Assembly (NCBI GenBank): GCA_036501625.1
Contig: DASXZY010000038.1
Span: forward strand, 85,057-149,056
Direction of reading: 5' to 3'
DNA: 64,000 nt
Source: Palsa-1400 sp036501625
GTDB lineage: Bacteria; Verrucomicrobiota; Verrucomicrobiia; Limisphaerales; Palsa-1400
The notes under the pieces are model-generated. The model was not told where the DNA came from. It did not search any database and worked only from the letters and a program-made list of their open reading frames with translations. Made by a program: the position numbers and the translations under genes. Shown piece after piece: positions 1 through 7,609 of this stretch. Numbering within the stretch: the stretch's first letter is position 1; the number at the start of each line of letters is the position of its first letter.

Positions 1-207
1 GGTGGCGTCCGGCGGCAATTCGTGTTCGCCCGCCGCGTACAGGCACGACGGCAGCAGCGGGAGCGCGGCCACTTCTCCGAGGCGTTGCAACTGCGGGATG
101 GGAAAATCCGCCACGGGCGCGCCGGCGCCCTGGGCCGGATCCGCGAAGGCGGCGGCGCAATTGGTCGTGCCGAGATCGATGCCGATGATGAACGGAGGCA
201 AGCTCAT
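1..207 (-). CDS. Hsp70-family chaperone ATPase, amino-terminal part only
   Basis: The first 69 codons of an Hsp70/DnaK-like protein are visible; the gene runs off the left edge. The ATG at 205-207 opens MSLPPFIIGIDLGTTNCA, which contains the first phosphate-binding loop of the actin-like ATPase fold (IGIDLGTTN, residues 8-16). It begins 14 nt after the stop of another Hsp70 gene and follows DUF2760 in the same direction, so it is the third gene of a leftward operon. The two Hsp70s differ clearly after the first loop, so they are diverged paralogues and not a recent duplicate. Substrate and co-chaperones cannot be read from this fragment. Confidence 0.88.
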   Translation of the reverse strand, partial: MSLPPFIIGIDLGTTNCAAAFADPAQGAGAPVADFPIPQLQRLGEVAALPLLPSCLYAAGEHELPPDAT

Positions 208-221
208 GGGGAGCCGCTGCG

Positions 222-2060
222 TTACTCTTTCATGCGCACGTTCAGTTCCAGTTTCCACTGGCCGGCGCCGCCTTTTTCGAGGCAGCGCAATTCGAGCGTG
301 CCCAACTCCGTCACGGCGGCTTGCAGATTGACGGGGGTGAGTTTGCCTTCGTTGCCGCCCTGGGCCGGAAGCATGGTTTGGATGGGAGCGACTTCCTCCA
401 ATTCGTCATTGCCGGCAGCATTGTCAATCATTGTGCCGGCAAGATCGCCGCGCCGGACGGAGCTGGAAAAGAAACGGAAACGGGTCGGCTCGCCCACGAC
501 CAGGCCGAACTCCTGCGGGGGAACATCGGATTGCGTGCCTTCCTCCATGCCGAAAGGCGCGACGCACAGGGCCATCACGGGCGGCTCCACTCCGGGCACG
601 GCCGGCATGGCGGTTTCGACACCGACATAGTAGGCGCGCGCGGTGCCGCCGCGAATGCGCAAGCCGTGGCCGTGGCGCACCCAGCCGTAATAGGCCGCGC
701 CTCGCGCGACGGCCAAGTCCAACTCCGCCCCTGCCAGTTCCCGCGCGCCTGGGGCGCCTTCGGCCGCCAGCCAGTCATTAAGAACTTCCAGCACGCGATC
801 CTTGAGCGGGGCCGCCTTGAAGACGCCGCCGTTGAATAGCACGGCGGTCGGATGCACGAAGGTTTTGCCCTCCACTTTGACAGGCGCGTCCGGGGTGGAG
901 GCGAGCGCGCGGCCCTGTCGAGTCAAGAAGAATGCAAGATGCCGCGTCACGCGCGCGTCCTGGGCGTAGGGCAGGGCCATTTGGGCAAGGCCGGTGCGGC
1001 GGGCCATGTCCGGCGCGTCCGTCACCGCGGTCCTGGGGAAAAATCCATCCGTCAGGACGCGCGCCAGTTCGTCCCGGCTCAATTCGGCCTTGATCGTTCC
1101 GCCCACCAGCGACGAACCGCGGCCCGGAATGACCAGCGGGGCCTTCTTCAACTTGGCGTCCGCGAACATGTTCTCTTTGGCCTGGCGGCAGGCGAAGGCC
1201 AGGGCGTTGAATTGCCAGGTGTCGAGTTTCCTGCCTTCCGCAATGAGGCGCTGCTGGACGGTGTGCGCCAGCGCCAAATCCATGTTGTCGCCGCCCAGCA
1301 AAATATGATCGCCAACGGCCACACGGGTGAGCGCGACATCGCCATCCTTGGAAGTCACGGCGATGAGGGAAAAGTCAGTAGTGCCGCCCCCGGCATCGAC
1401 AACAAGAACGACGTCGCCAGGTTGAACGTGTTTGCGAAAACCTTCGCCCATTTGTTCGAGCCACGCGTAAAAGGCGGCTTGCGGCTCCTCGATCAGGGTG
1501 ACGTTGGGCAGGCCGGCCTGCTGCGCGGCTTTGAGCGTGAGATCGCGCGCGGCGGCGTCGAAGGATGCGGGGACTGTCAATACAACATCCTGCTTCACCA
1601 GCGGATCATCCGGGAATTGATGGTCCCAGGCCCGGCGCAAGTGTGAGAGATAACGCGCCGATGCCTCCAGGGGCGAGACGCGCTGGACGTCCTCCGGCGC
1701 CTGCCACGGAAGGATCGCGCCCTGGCGGTCCACGCCCGCGTGGCAGAGCCAGCTTTTGGCGGAGGAAACCAGGCGCATCGGAACCTTGCTGCCGTGGCCG
1801 CGCGCGAATTCTCCGATGATTCCATCCTGGCCTTTTTTATCCCACGGCAAGGCGAGGCTGCCGGCCGGAAATTCCTGGGTGTTGGGCAAATAGAGGAACG
1901 ACGGCAGCAGAAGGCGCTCTTCCACGAGGCCGGCGGAGGCAAGCTGCGGAATGCCGAGCATGGTTTGCTCGCGCCCGCGAGATTCGGCCTGGGCCAGCTT
2001 GAAATAGGAGACGGCGCTGTTGGTCGTGCCGAGATCAATGCCGATGCAATAGGTTGCCAT
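222..2060 (-). CDS. Hsp70-family protein (DnaK/HscC-like)
   Basis: A 612-aa Hsp70-family ATPase, probably a cytoplasmic chaperone. Visible motifs are phosphate loop 1 (GIDLGTTNS, residues 7-15), LTVPASFD near 161-168, EEPQAAFYAW near 191-200 and phosphate loop 2 (VDAGGGTTDF, 221-230). The adenosine region has LFNGGVFK where DnaK has GGS, as in several HscC-like proteins. I chose the ATG at 2060; a TTG at 2075 is in frame but would only add MTQFL next to the upstream stop. There is no obvious long helical lid, so client binding may differ from DnaK. It lies between DUF2760 and a second Hsp70. That the three act as a unit is inference. Confidence 0.9.
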   Translation of the reverse strand: MATYCIGIDLGTTNSAVSYFKLAQAESRGREQTMLGIPQLASAGLVEERLLLPSFLYLPNTQEFPAGSLALPWDKKGQDGIIGEFARGHGSKVPMRLVSSAKSWLCHAGVDRQGAILPWQAPEDVQRVSPLEASARYLSHLRRAWDHQFPDDPLVKQDVVLTVPASFDAAARDLTLKAAQQAGLPNVTLIEEPQAAFYAWLEQMGEGFRKHVQPGDVVLVVDAGGGTTDFSLIAVTSKDGDVALTRVAVGDHILLGGDNMDLALAHTVQQRLIAEGRKLDTWQFNALAFACRQAKENMFADAKLKKAPLVIPGRGSSLVGGTIKAELSRDELARVLTDGFFPRTAVTDAPDMARRTGLAQMALPYAQDARVTRHLAFFLTRQGRALASTPDAPVKVEGKTFVHPTAVLFNGGVFKAAPLKDRVLEVLNDWLAAEGAPGARELAGAELDLAVARGAAYYGWVRHGHGLRIRGGTARAYYVGVETAMPAVPGVEPPVMALCVAPFGMEEGTQSDVPPQEFGLVVGEPTRFRFFSSSVRRGDLAGTMIDNAAGNDELEEVAPIQTMLPAQGGNEGKLTPVNLQAAVTELGTLELRCLEKGGAGQWKLELNVRMKE

Positions 2061-2075
2061 GAGAAATTGTGTCAA

Positions 2076-2627
2076 TTATAATTCAACCTCGGCCGCCGCC
2101 AGCACGCGCGGGTCCAGCGACTCCGAAAGGCCCGGCAGGCGCACCGACGACGCCACCCAGCCGTGATGCTTGAGGGTGCCGCGAAAGGGCGGCTGGCCGG
2201 CCACGTTGCCAGTCAGGCGGATGCGCTGGGCATTGAAGCCGGCGGGCACTTGAATGGAAGCGCCTTCGGAATCCTTGAGGGCCGGTTCGAGAGTCAAACA
2301 TTCGTTGAGAATTTTGCGGCAGCCCGCATGGACGACCCGGGCGGCGGCGCCGATTTCCGCGTCCGAAAATGCCGCCATGTCTTCCTGGAGAAAATCAATC
2401 AGCCGTCCTTCGCGCTGGAGCATGCCGAGGACGGCCAGGGCGGACGAGTGGAGGCGCTCAGGCGGAGGGGCGGACGGCTGGGCGGCGGGCTGAACGGGCG
2501 CGGGCCGCAACATGGCCGCGGCCTGGCGGCAGAAATCCGGCCGCGAAAGAGCGCGGCTGAAACATGACAGCGCCACGCCGAGGCGCGCCCAAAACGATAA
2601 ATCCGATGAGGCTGGGTTTTCCATCAT
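2076..2627 (-). CDS. DUF2760 domain-containing protein
   Basis: A protein of about 183 aa with the DUF2760 signature: an alpha-helical middle (LGMLQREGRLIDFLQEDM, then ADE/AAARVVHAGCRK) and a beta-rich tail (RLTGNVAG, PPFRGTLKHHGW, AAAEVEL at the end). The family is typically found immediately upstream of one or two Hsp70-like genes, as here, but its biochemical role is unknown to me. Two adjacent ATGs at 2627 and 2624 are the best starts; the longer in-frame extension to 2723 runs into the promoter region of the divergent citrate synthase. Its stop lies 15 nt before the Hsp70 start, consistent with co-transcription. Confidence 0.82.
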   Translation of the reverse strand: MMENPASSDLSFWARLGVALSCFSRALSRPDFCRQAAAMLRPAPVQPAAQPSAPPPERLHSSALAVLGMLQREGRLIDFLQEDMAAFSDAEIGAAARVVHAGCRKILNECLTLEPALKDSEGASIQVPAGFNAQRIRLTGNVAGQPPFRGTLKHHGWVASSVRLPGLSESLDPRVLAAAEVEL

Positions 2628-2761
2628 AATCGCGGAACGATGCCATTGCGGAAAAAAAGAGCAAACATCAACTCCGCCGTGTATATTATCACGAAGGGGG
2701 AAATTGGCAAAAAAAGCGTGCAAAGCGCCAATCCGCGGCCATATGCTAAAGGATTGATTTT

Positions 2762-4048
2762 ATGAACGATAAGGCAACCCTGCAACTTGACGGAAGAGCT
2801 TTTGAACTGCCGACAGTGACCGGGCGGGAAGGCGAAAAGGCGGTGGATATTTCCCGGCTGCGCGATACCACGGGATACATCACACTGGACGACGGTTACG
2901 CCAACACGGGCGCGTGCAAAAGCGCCATCACTTTCATCGACGGCGAAAAAGGAATTCTGCGTTACCGCGGCATCCCCATCGAGGAATTGGCCGTCAAATC
3001 TAATTTCGTGGAAACCGCCTATCTGCTCATCAACGGCAAGCTGCCTGCCAGGGCGGAGTTGCGGGGCTTTTCCGATCATCTCACGCGGAACGAAAATCTG
3101 CACGAGAACATGAAGCACCACTTCGAGGGTTTTCCGCCCGGCTCGCATCCGATGGCGGTGCTTTCGGCCATGATCAACGCCAGCAGTTGTTTTCATCCCG
3201 GCTGGACGGGGGCGCCCAACGAGCGGCAATTCACCGAACAGGCGGCGCGCCTGATTTCGCAGGTGCGGACCATCGCGGCGTTTTCCCATCGCAAATCGCG
3301 CGGGCTGCCGTTCATGTATGCCAAGCCCTCCAATTCCTACACGGAAAATTTTCTGCACATGATGTTTTCCAATCCGTACCAGGATTACGAATTGAAGCCG
3401 GAAGTGGTGAAGGCGCTGGACTTGATCTTTGTCCTGCACGCCGATCACGAGCAGAATTGCTCGACTTCGACCGTGCGGATGGTGGCCTCGAGCGAGGCCA
3501 ATATGTTCGCCAGCGTGGCGGCGGGCGTGTGCGCGTTGTGGGGGCCGCTGCACGGCGGGGCCAACCAGGCGGTCATCGCGATGTTGCAGGAAATCCATGA
3601 CTCGGGCGACGACGGCCAGAATTTCATCGCGGCGGCCAAAGACAAACAAAGCGGGCGGCGGCTGATGGGCTTCGGGCACCGGGTTTACAAGAATTACGAT
3701 CCGCGGGCCAAAATCATCAAGGAAGCGTGCGACAAGCTGCTGCATTCGCTGCATCGGGAAGACCCGCTGCTGGACATCGCCAAGAAACTCGAATCGGCCG
3801 CCCTGAACGATTCCTATTTCATCGAGCGCAAACTTTATCCGAACGTCGATTTCTACAGCGGCATCATCATGCGCGCGATTGGCATTCCCACGGAAATGTT
3901 TACGGTCATGTTCGCCATCGGGCGCATGCCGGGGTGGATCGCCAATTATAAAGAAATACTTGACGAACCGCACAAGCGGATTTGCCGGCCGCGCCAGATC
4001 TACGTCGGCCCGGCTTCGCGGCATTACGTGCCGATCGAGCAGCGATAG
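2762..4048 (+). CDS. gltA: Citrate synthase (type II, hexameric class)
   Basis: A 428-aa citrate synthase condensing oxaloacetate with acetyl-CoA at the entry of the TCA cycle. The catalytic residues sit at almost the same numbers as in E. coli GltA: His264 in GPLHGGAN, His306 in GFGHRVYKNYDPRA and Asp363 in VDFYSGI; HADHEQNCST (226-235) is also present. The amino-terminal small beta domain (residues 1-60) is characteristic of the NADH-sensitive bacterial hexameric form, although allosteric control cannot be seen here. The ATG follows AAAGGA at 2748-2753, a good ribosome-binding site. The gene is divergent from the DUF2760-Hsp70 operon and ends 23 nt before a convergent gene. Confidence 0.97.
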   Translation: MNDKATLQLDGRAFELPTVTGREGEKAVDISRLRDTTGYITLDDGYANTGACKSAITFIDGEKGILRYRGIPIEELAVKSNFVETAYLLINGKLPARAELRGFSDHLTRNENLHENMKHHFEGFPPGSHPMAVLSAMINASSCFHPGWTGAPNERQFTEQAARLISQVRTIAAFSHRKSRGLPFMYAKPSNSYTENFLHMMFSNPYQDYELKPEVVKALDLIFVLHADHEQNCSTSTVRMVASSEANMFASVAAGVCALWGPLHGGANQAVIAMLQEIHDSGDDGQNFIAAAKDKQSGRRLMGFGHRVYKNYDPRAKIIKEACDKLLHSLHREDPLLDIAKKLESAALNDSYFIERKLYPNVDFYSGIIMRAIGIPTEMFTVMFAIGRMPGWIANYKEILDEPHKRICRPRQIYVGPASRHYVPIEQR

Positions 4049-4071
4049 CAAATCCGGCGCGCCGGGCCGCT

Positions 4072-4776
4072 TCATGTGCCCCAGCGGCTGTTATTGACCT
4101 GGCTTTGCGGGTTTTGCTGGCGCTCTTCCAGGCCGCGCAGTCGGCTGAGAATTCCATCCAAATCCACCTTCGGAGGGAGGGGCTGATTTTCCAAATAATC
4201 CATGATGGCGTCCAGCGCGCGCCGCGACGCCTCCGCTTGCTCCTGCCAGGCGCCGGCGGCTTGGGCGAGTTTGTCAAATATATCGTTGGATGGATCCGCG
4301 AAGGCGGGCATGGCCTTGGCCTCCGGTTGGGCTGCCGGGCGCGCGGGCGGCGGTTCAACGGGGTTGGCCGCGGCGGGTGATGGAATCGGCTGCGCGGAGG
4401 GGATGGCCTCCGAAGCGGGCGCGATGCCTGGCTGGGCTGGCGCGGGTTCTGCCCCGGATTCCGGCGGGGCGGCGGGCGGGTTCTCGGAAACCGCGCGTTC
4501 GCCGGGGACTGGTTCGGACGCTGGATGGCGAGTTGGCTCCACGGGCAGGACGTGCCGGGGGGCGTGCGGCGGGTGGATTTGGCGCGAGGCTTCGATTTGT
4601 TCGCGGATGGCGCCGGCGAATTCATCGAGTTTCTGGCCAAGGCGGTCGCAGGCTTCGATCAAGGCGGCGGGCGGATTGGACTGTCTGGCGGGCGCCGCCG
4701 CGGGAGCGGGTTCGCGGCGGGCGCGGGGTTGGGATGCGGGTTTTTTGACTTTGGGCTCTGTTTTTGGATGGTTCAT
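4072..4776 (-). CDS. Hypothetical proline/alanine-rich protein with terminal helices
   Basis: A 234-aa protein I do not recognise. Residues 1-35 are basic (Lys/Arg/Pro/Ala). Residues 38-68 form a predicted amphipathic helix (IEACDRLGQKLDEFAGAIRE). Residues 75-155 are a long Pro/Ala/Glu linker, and 160-220 is a second charged helical stretch (DIFDKLAQAAGAWQEQAEAS, then LDGILSRLRGLEERQ). The two helices share a repeated logic of a short leader and a hydrophobic heptad, suggesting oligomerisation through both ends. There is no signal peptide or membrane segment. It converges on citrate synthase. The low-complexity middle makes homology assignment unsafe, but the helices and the defined start support a real gene. 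Confidence 0.6.
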   Translation of the reverse strand: MNHPKTEPKVKKPASQPRARREPAPAAAPARQSNPPAALIEACDRLGQKLDEFAGAIREQIEASRQIHPPHAPRHVLPVEPTRHPASEPVPGERAVSENPPAAPPESGAEPAPAQPGIAPASEAIPSAQPIPSPAAANPVEPPPARPAAQPEAKAMPAFADPSNDIFDKLAQAAGAWQEQAEASRRALDAIMDYLENQPLPPKVDLDGILSRLRGLEERQQNPQSQVNNSRWGT

Positions 4777-4968
4777 AACTTGGAACTGGCTTATTCAACC
4801 TTGTTAAGCCTTGTTTTGCTGGGTTTGGGTGGGTTTTGGCCGGAAAAGGAGCTGGCCGCGGAAAGGTTCAAAAGGCGCAAAAATCTGATGTGGATGTTTT
4901 TGGGGGCCGTGGTTGCGGATTGATTTTGAGGGGCGGATTTTTTTCTGAAGATACCTTGAACTGCCTTG

Positions 4969-5049
4969 TTTAACTGCGTTTTGGCGCCTTCCGCCTGCGA
5001 GAAATAGGGTCCTCGGCGCTTGCCCCTCCCGATTGGGGGCGGGGGCGGA
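4969..5049 (+). repeat. Imperfect direct repeat, copy A
   Basis: The copy begins TTTAACTGCGTTTTGG and continues through GAAATAGGG, CGGCGCTTGCCC and TCCCGATTGGGGG. It aligns with the copy starting at 5081 with small indels and several substitutions. No open reading frame or transposase accompanies it. A third, more partial match lies near 23303. The family could be a miniature element or a structured intergenic repeat. Confidence 0.55.
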
Positions 5050-5053
5050 CTTT

Positions 5054-5072
5054 ATTGCGAGAATATCGCAAT
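5054..5072. repeat. Short perfect dyad (possible operator)
   Basis: ATTGCGA-GAATA-TCGCAAT is an inverted repeat with 7-bp arms and a 5-nt centre, located between the two direct repeats. It has the size of a dimeric repressor site. No regulator gene is adjacent, so a regulatory role is a guess. Confidence 0.35.
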
Positions 5073-5080
5073 CCACCGTA

Positions 5081-5157
5081 ATTAACTGCGTTTGGGTGCG
5101 ACGGGCCTGAAATAAATGGCGCTCAGGGCGCCCGCCCGTCCCGGTTGGAGGGGGTGG
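5081..5157 (+). repeat. Imperfect direct repeat, copy B
   Basis: This is the second copy of the roughly 75-bp repeat: ATTAACTGCGTTTGGG, then AAATAAATGG (5110-5119) and CGCCCGTCCCGG (5133-5144). Its AAATAAATGG and CGCCCGTCCCGG blocks are identical to those at 23303-23338, showing that the element is dispersed and not merely a local duplication. Confidence 0.6.
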
Positions 5158-5218
5158 CCCTATTTCTGAACAATATTGGATGTTCACGCGGGAATTGTGA
5201 CAGAAACGCCAAAAACCA

Positions 5219-5239
5219 AAAAACCTACGGTAGGTTTTT
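5219..5239. terminator. Bidirectional intrinsic terminator candidate
   Basis: AAAAACCTAC-G-GTAGGTTTTT is a perfect 10+1+10 palindrome. As RNA it folds as a 9-bp stem with a CGG loop, with A-rich upstream and U-rich downstream arms in either direction, the form of a bidirectional Rho-independent terminator. It lies about 300 nt before the helicase ATG and 440 nt from the start of the divergent gene, so it ends no annotated coding gene. Confidence 0.6.
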
Positions 5240-5540
5240 CGGCGCGTTTTTTTTGGGCAACGCGGGCGCGGCGGACATTATTGGCGGGCAATGGGTTGCA
5301 ACATGGAAATTCGTCAAAAAATGGAAAAACGTTTGCGAAAGCTGCATTTTCTTTCGGCCAAAACCCTGATTTCCTGCAAAAACGGCCGATTCTTTGAATG
5401 CGATTTGCGCAAGTATTTTATATGGAGCGTTTTATAAAAATTTGTTTTGCCGCCATCCCGATTTAAAAACGCCAAACGGGCTTGAGTTGGCCCATCCTTT
5501 ACTTGCTTGCATAAAAGTCTCTGGTAGTTGACATTACTTT

Positions 5541-6773
5541 ATGTCGTTTACTGATTTCGGGCTTTCCCCGGCAATTTTGGAAGGTGTCAAAGCGATGGGA
5601 TACGTTGAGCCGACTCCCATCCAGTTGCGGGGAATTCCTTTGATTATGACCGGGCGCGATGTCATTGGCAGCGCGCAGACCGGCACGGGCAAAACCGCCG
5701 CCTTCGCGCTGCCCATTTTGTCGCTTTTAGGTGAACATGAACCCAAGTCCCGCTGCCTGGTGCTTGAACCGACCCGCGAACTGGCCGCGCAAGTCGAAAC
5801 GGCGGTGCATGATTTCGCCCGGTTTACGAAGTTGCGCACGGCGGTGCTTTACGGCGGCGTGGGTTATGGCAAGCAACTGGACGATTTGCGCGCCGGGGCC
5901 GATGTGATCATCGCCACGCCCGGCCGGCTGCTCGATCACATGGAGCGCGGGGCCTGCCGCCTGGACCATATTAAGTACCTGGTGCTGGACGAGGCGGACC
6001 GGATGCTCGACATGGGCTTCCTGCCCGATGTTCGGCGCATTCTCCAGAAATGCCCGCGCGAGAGGCATACTTCGCTGTTTTCGGCGACGATCCCGTTCGA
6101 GATTCAGGGATTGATCAAATGGGCCATGAAAGAGCCGGAGGTGGTGGAAATCGGCATGAGGCGCTCGCCAGCGGAAACGGTCGAGCACGTGATTTATCCG
6201 GTGGCGGAGAGCCAGAAGTCGGCGCTCTTGCTGCAATTGCTGGAGAAGGTGCAATGCACCTCGGTCATTATTTTTTGCCGCACGAAACATCGGGCCGATC
6301 AAATCGCGCATATTCTCAAGCGCAATCGGCATGCGGTGGCGGTGCTGCACTCCAATCGCACCCAGCGCGAGCGCGAGGAAGCCTTGCGAGGATTTCGCGA
6401 CGGGCGGTATGAAGTTCTGGTGGCGACGGACATCGCTTCGCGCGGGCTGGACATCGCCGATGTCAGCCACGTTGTCAACTATGATGTTCCGCAGCATCCG
6501 GAGGATTACATCCACCGCATCGGGCGCACAGGCCGGGCCGAGCAGGCCGGCGACGCGCTGACGCTGATGGTCGCGGCCGATGCGACGCACGTCTTCGCCA
6601 TCGAGCGGTTCATCGGGCAGAAAATTCCGCGGGTGAAGCTGGACAATTTTGATTACCAGTACACGGCGCTATTTGAGGAACAAAAGGCCGGGCAAAAGAC
6701 GGGCTACGTCGGCAAAGTGCGCGGGGCGCGGGTCAGGGGCGGATACTTTTTCGCGCCGGGCCGGCGGAGGTAG
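5541..6773 (+). CDS. rhlE: DEAD-box RNA helicase (RhlE-like)
   Basis: A 410-aa ATP-dependent RNA helicase. The DEAD-box motifs appear in order: Q-motif (YVEPTPIQLRGIP), motif I (AQTGTGKTAAF), Ia (PTRELAAQ), Ib (TPGRLLDHME), II (DEADRMLDMGF), III (SAT), IV (VIIFCRTK), V (ATDIASRGLDIADV) and VI (YIHRIGRTGRA). The short basic C-terminal tail (KVRGARVRGGYFF) is the usual RNA-contacting extension of RhlE-type proteins, which act in rRNA maturation and mRNA turnover. The amino terminus MSFTDFGLSPAILE fits family starts, so the ATG at 5541 is secure. The preceding long intergenic region with a hairpin could be a regulated leader, as known for some cold-shock helicase genes. Confidence 0.93.
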   Translation: MSFTDFGLSPAILEGVKAMGYVEPTPIQLRGIPLIMTGRDVIGSAQTGTGKTAAFALPILSLLGEHEPKSRCLVLEPTRELAAQVETAVHDFARFTKLRTAVLYGGVGYGKQLDDLRAGADVIIATPGRLLDHMERGACRLDHIKYLVLDEADRMLDMGFLPDVRRILQKCPRERHTSLFSATIPFEIQGLIKWAMKEPEVVEIGMRRSPAETVEHVIYPVAESQKSALLLQLLEKVQCTSVIIFCRTKHRADQIAHILKRNRHAVAVLHSNRTQREREEALRGFRDGRYEVLVATDIASRGLDIADVSHVVNYDVPQHPEDYIHRIGRTGRAEQAGDALTLMVAADATHVFAIERFIGQKIPRVKLDNFDYQYTALFEEQKAGQKTGYVGKVRGARVRGGYFFAPGRRR

Positions 6774-6778
6774 CGAAC

Positions 6779-7507
6779 TTAATCCGCGGCCGCGAGGTCC
6801 ATGCCGGAGGCATAGTATAATATGCGTCCGCAATTGGGGCACGTAACCAGTTCTTTGGCGGCCTGGCACTCCACCATAAGTTGCACGGGGAATCGCATGT
6901 GGCAGCCGCCGCAGACGCCGTGTTCGATGCCCACCACCACGTTGTCGCCTTTGTTGCTCAAGAGCCGTTGGTAGCGGCTCAACGCCCGCTGTTCTATGCC
7001 GGCCGTCAGTTCAGCGCGGTTGCTCTCCAAGCCCGACAATTCAGTATGCAGGCTTTGTTCGCGGGCGGTTAGTTCGCGCAATTGTCCCTCCGCCATTTTC
7101 CTGGCTTCGTCGGCCTCGCGTGCGGCGGCGGCGGCGTGTTTTTGCACGGTCTCAGCCTGCTCCATTAGCTCCAATTCCTGGTCTTCGAGTCCCACGATGT
7201 CGTGCTTGCAGCCTTCGATCTGGTGGGCCAGGGCGCGGTACTCCTCGTTCTTCTTGGTTTCGAATTGTTGCAGGGCGTAGCGTTCGATCTGCTGCTTTTT
7301 GGCGATTACATCGAGTTCCAATTTCTTGCGGTCGGATTCGATTTGCTTGGACCTGTTCTTGGCGGCGTCGAGGCTGGCCTGGGCGGAGGAGGCTTTGCCC
7401 TGAAAAGATTCCCGTTCGGGTTGGACGCGCGCAAGTTGTTCGCGGACTCGCAAAATCCGGCGATCTCTGTCTTGCAAAATCAGCAGTTTTTCGATAGTGT
7501 CTTGCAT
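6779..7507 (-). CDS. Coiled-coil protein with C4 zinc ribbon (CT398-like)
   Basis: A 242-aa cytoplasmic protein with almost continuous coiled coil over residues 1-180 (charged heptads such as ERESFQGKASSAQASLDAAK) followed by a zinc ribbon with CGGCHMRF and CPNCGRILYY near 198-230. This is the architecture of the CT398/HP0958 family; HP0958 has been linked to flagellar RNA and protein handling, but the function in non-flagellate bacteria is unclear. The gene converges on the helicase with a 5-nt gap. It starts at the ATG at 7507, just upstream of the divergent HtrA gene. Confidence 0.85.
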   Translation of the reverse strand: MQDTIEKLLILQDRDRRILRVREQLARVQPERESFQGKASSAQASLDAAKNRSKQIESDRKKLELDVIAKKQQIERYALQQFETKKNEEYRALAHQIEGCKHDIVGLEDQELELMEQAETVQKHAAAAAREADEARKMAEGQLRELTAREQSLHTELSGLESNRAELTAGIEQRALSRYQRLLSNKGDNVVVGIEHGVCGGCHMRFPVQLMVECQAAKELVTCPNCGRILYYASGMDLAAAD

Positions 7508-7609
7508 GGGTTGCTTCGTTCCCGTCGTTGCCAGCGACGTTAGCGGCCCCCATGCGGCAAGTCAATGAGGATGCTCGCCGCGGTGAACATTTTATCGCAA
7601 AAGACCAAT

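Larger units (their letters stand above)
4777..5540. other. 764-bp intergenic region between divergent genes
   Basis: No convincing protein gene is present. A 127-codon minus-strand ORF (4804-5187) lacks family resemblance and runs over repeats. The region holds two imperfect direct repeats (4969-5049 and 5081-5157), a short dyad (5054-5072) and a strong hairpin with T-runs on both sides (5219-5239). It then turns AT-rich (5400-5520) ahead of the helicase start at 5541. A terminator between two divergently transcribed genes suggests either an untranslated transcript or a long, attenuated helicase leader. Neither can be shown from sequence alone. Confidence 0.6.

Noticed and set aside
4054..4065. 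CCGGCGCGCCGG palindrome between convergent genes
   Set aside because: A GC-rich 12-bp palindrome without loop or T-tract is not a convincing terminator.
2624..4075. Minus-strand ORF of 483 codons opposite citrate synthase
   Set aside because: Citrate synthase is certain; the antisense frame has no homology signal and extends into the promoter region.
4804..5187. 127-codon minus-strand ORF in the repeat region
   Set aside because: It crosses direct repeats, is Pro/Arg-rich without pattern and has no ribosome-binding site.
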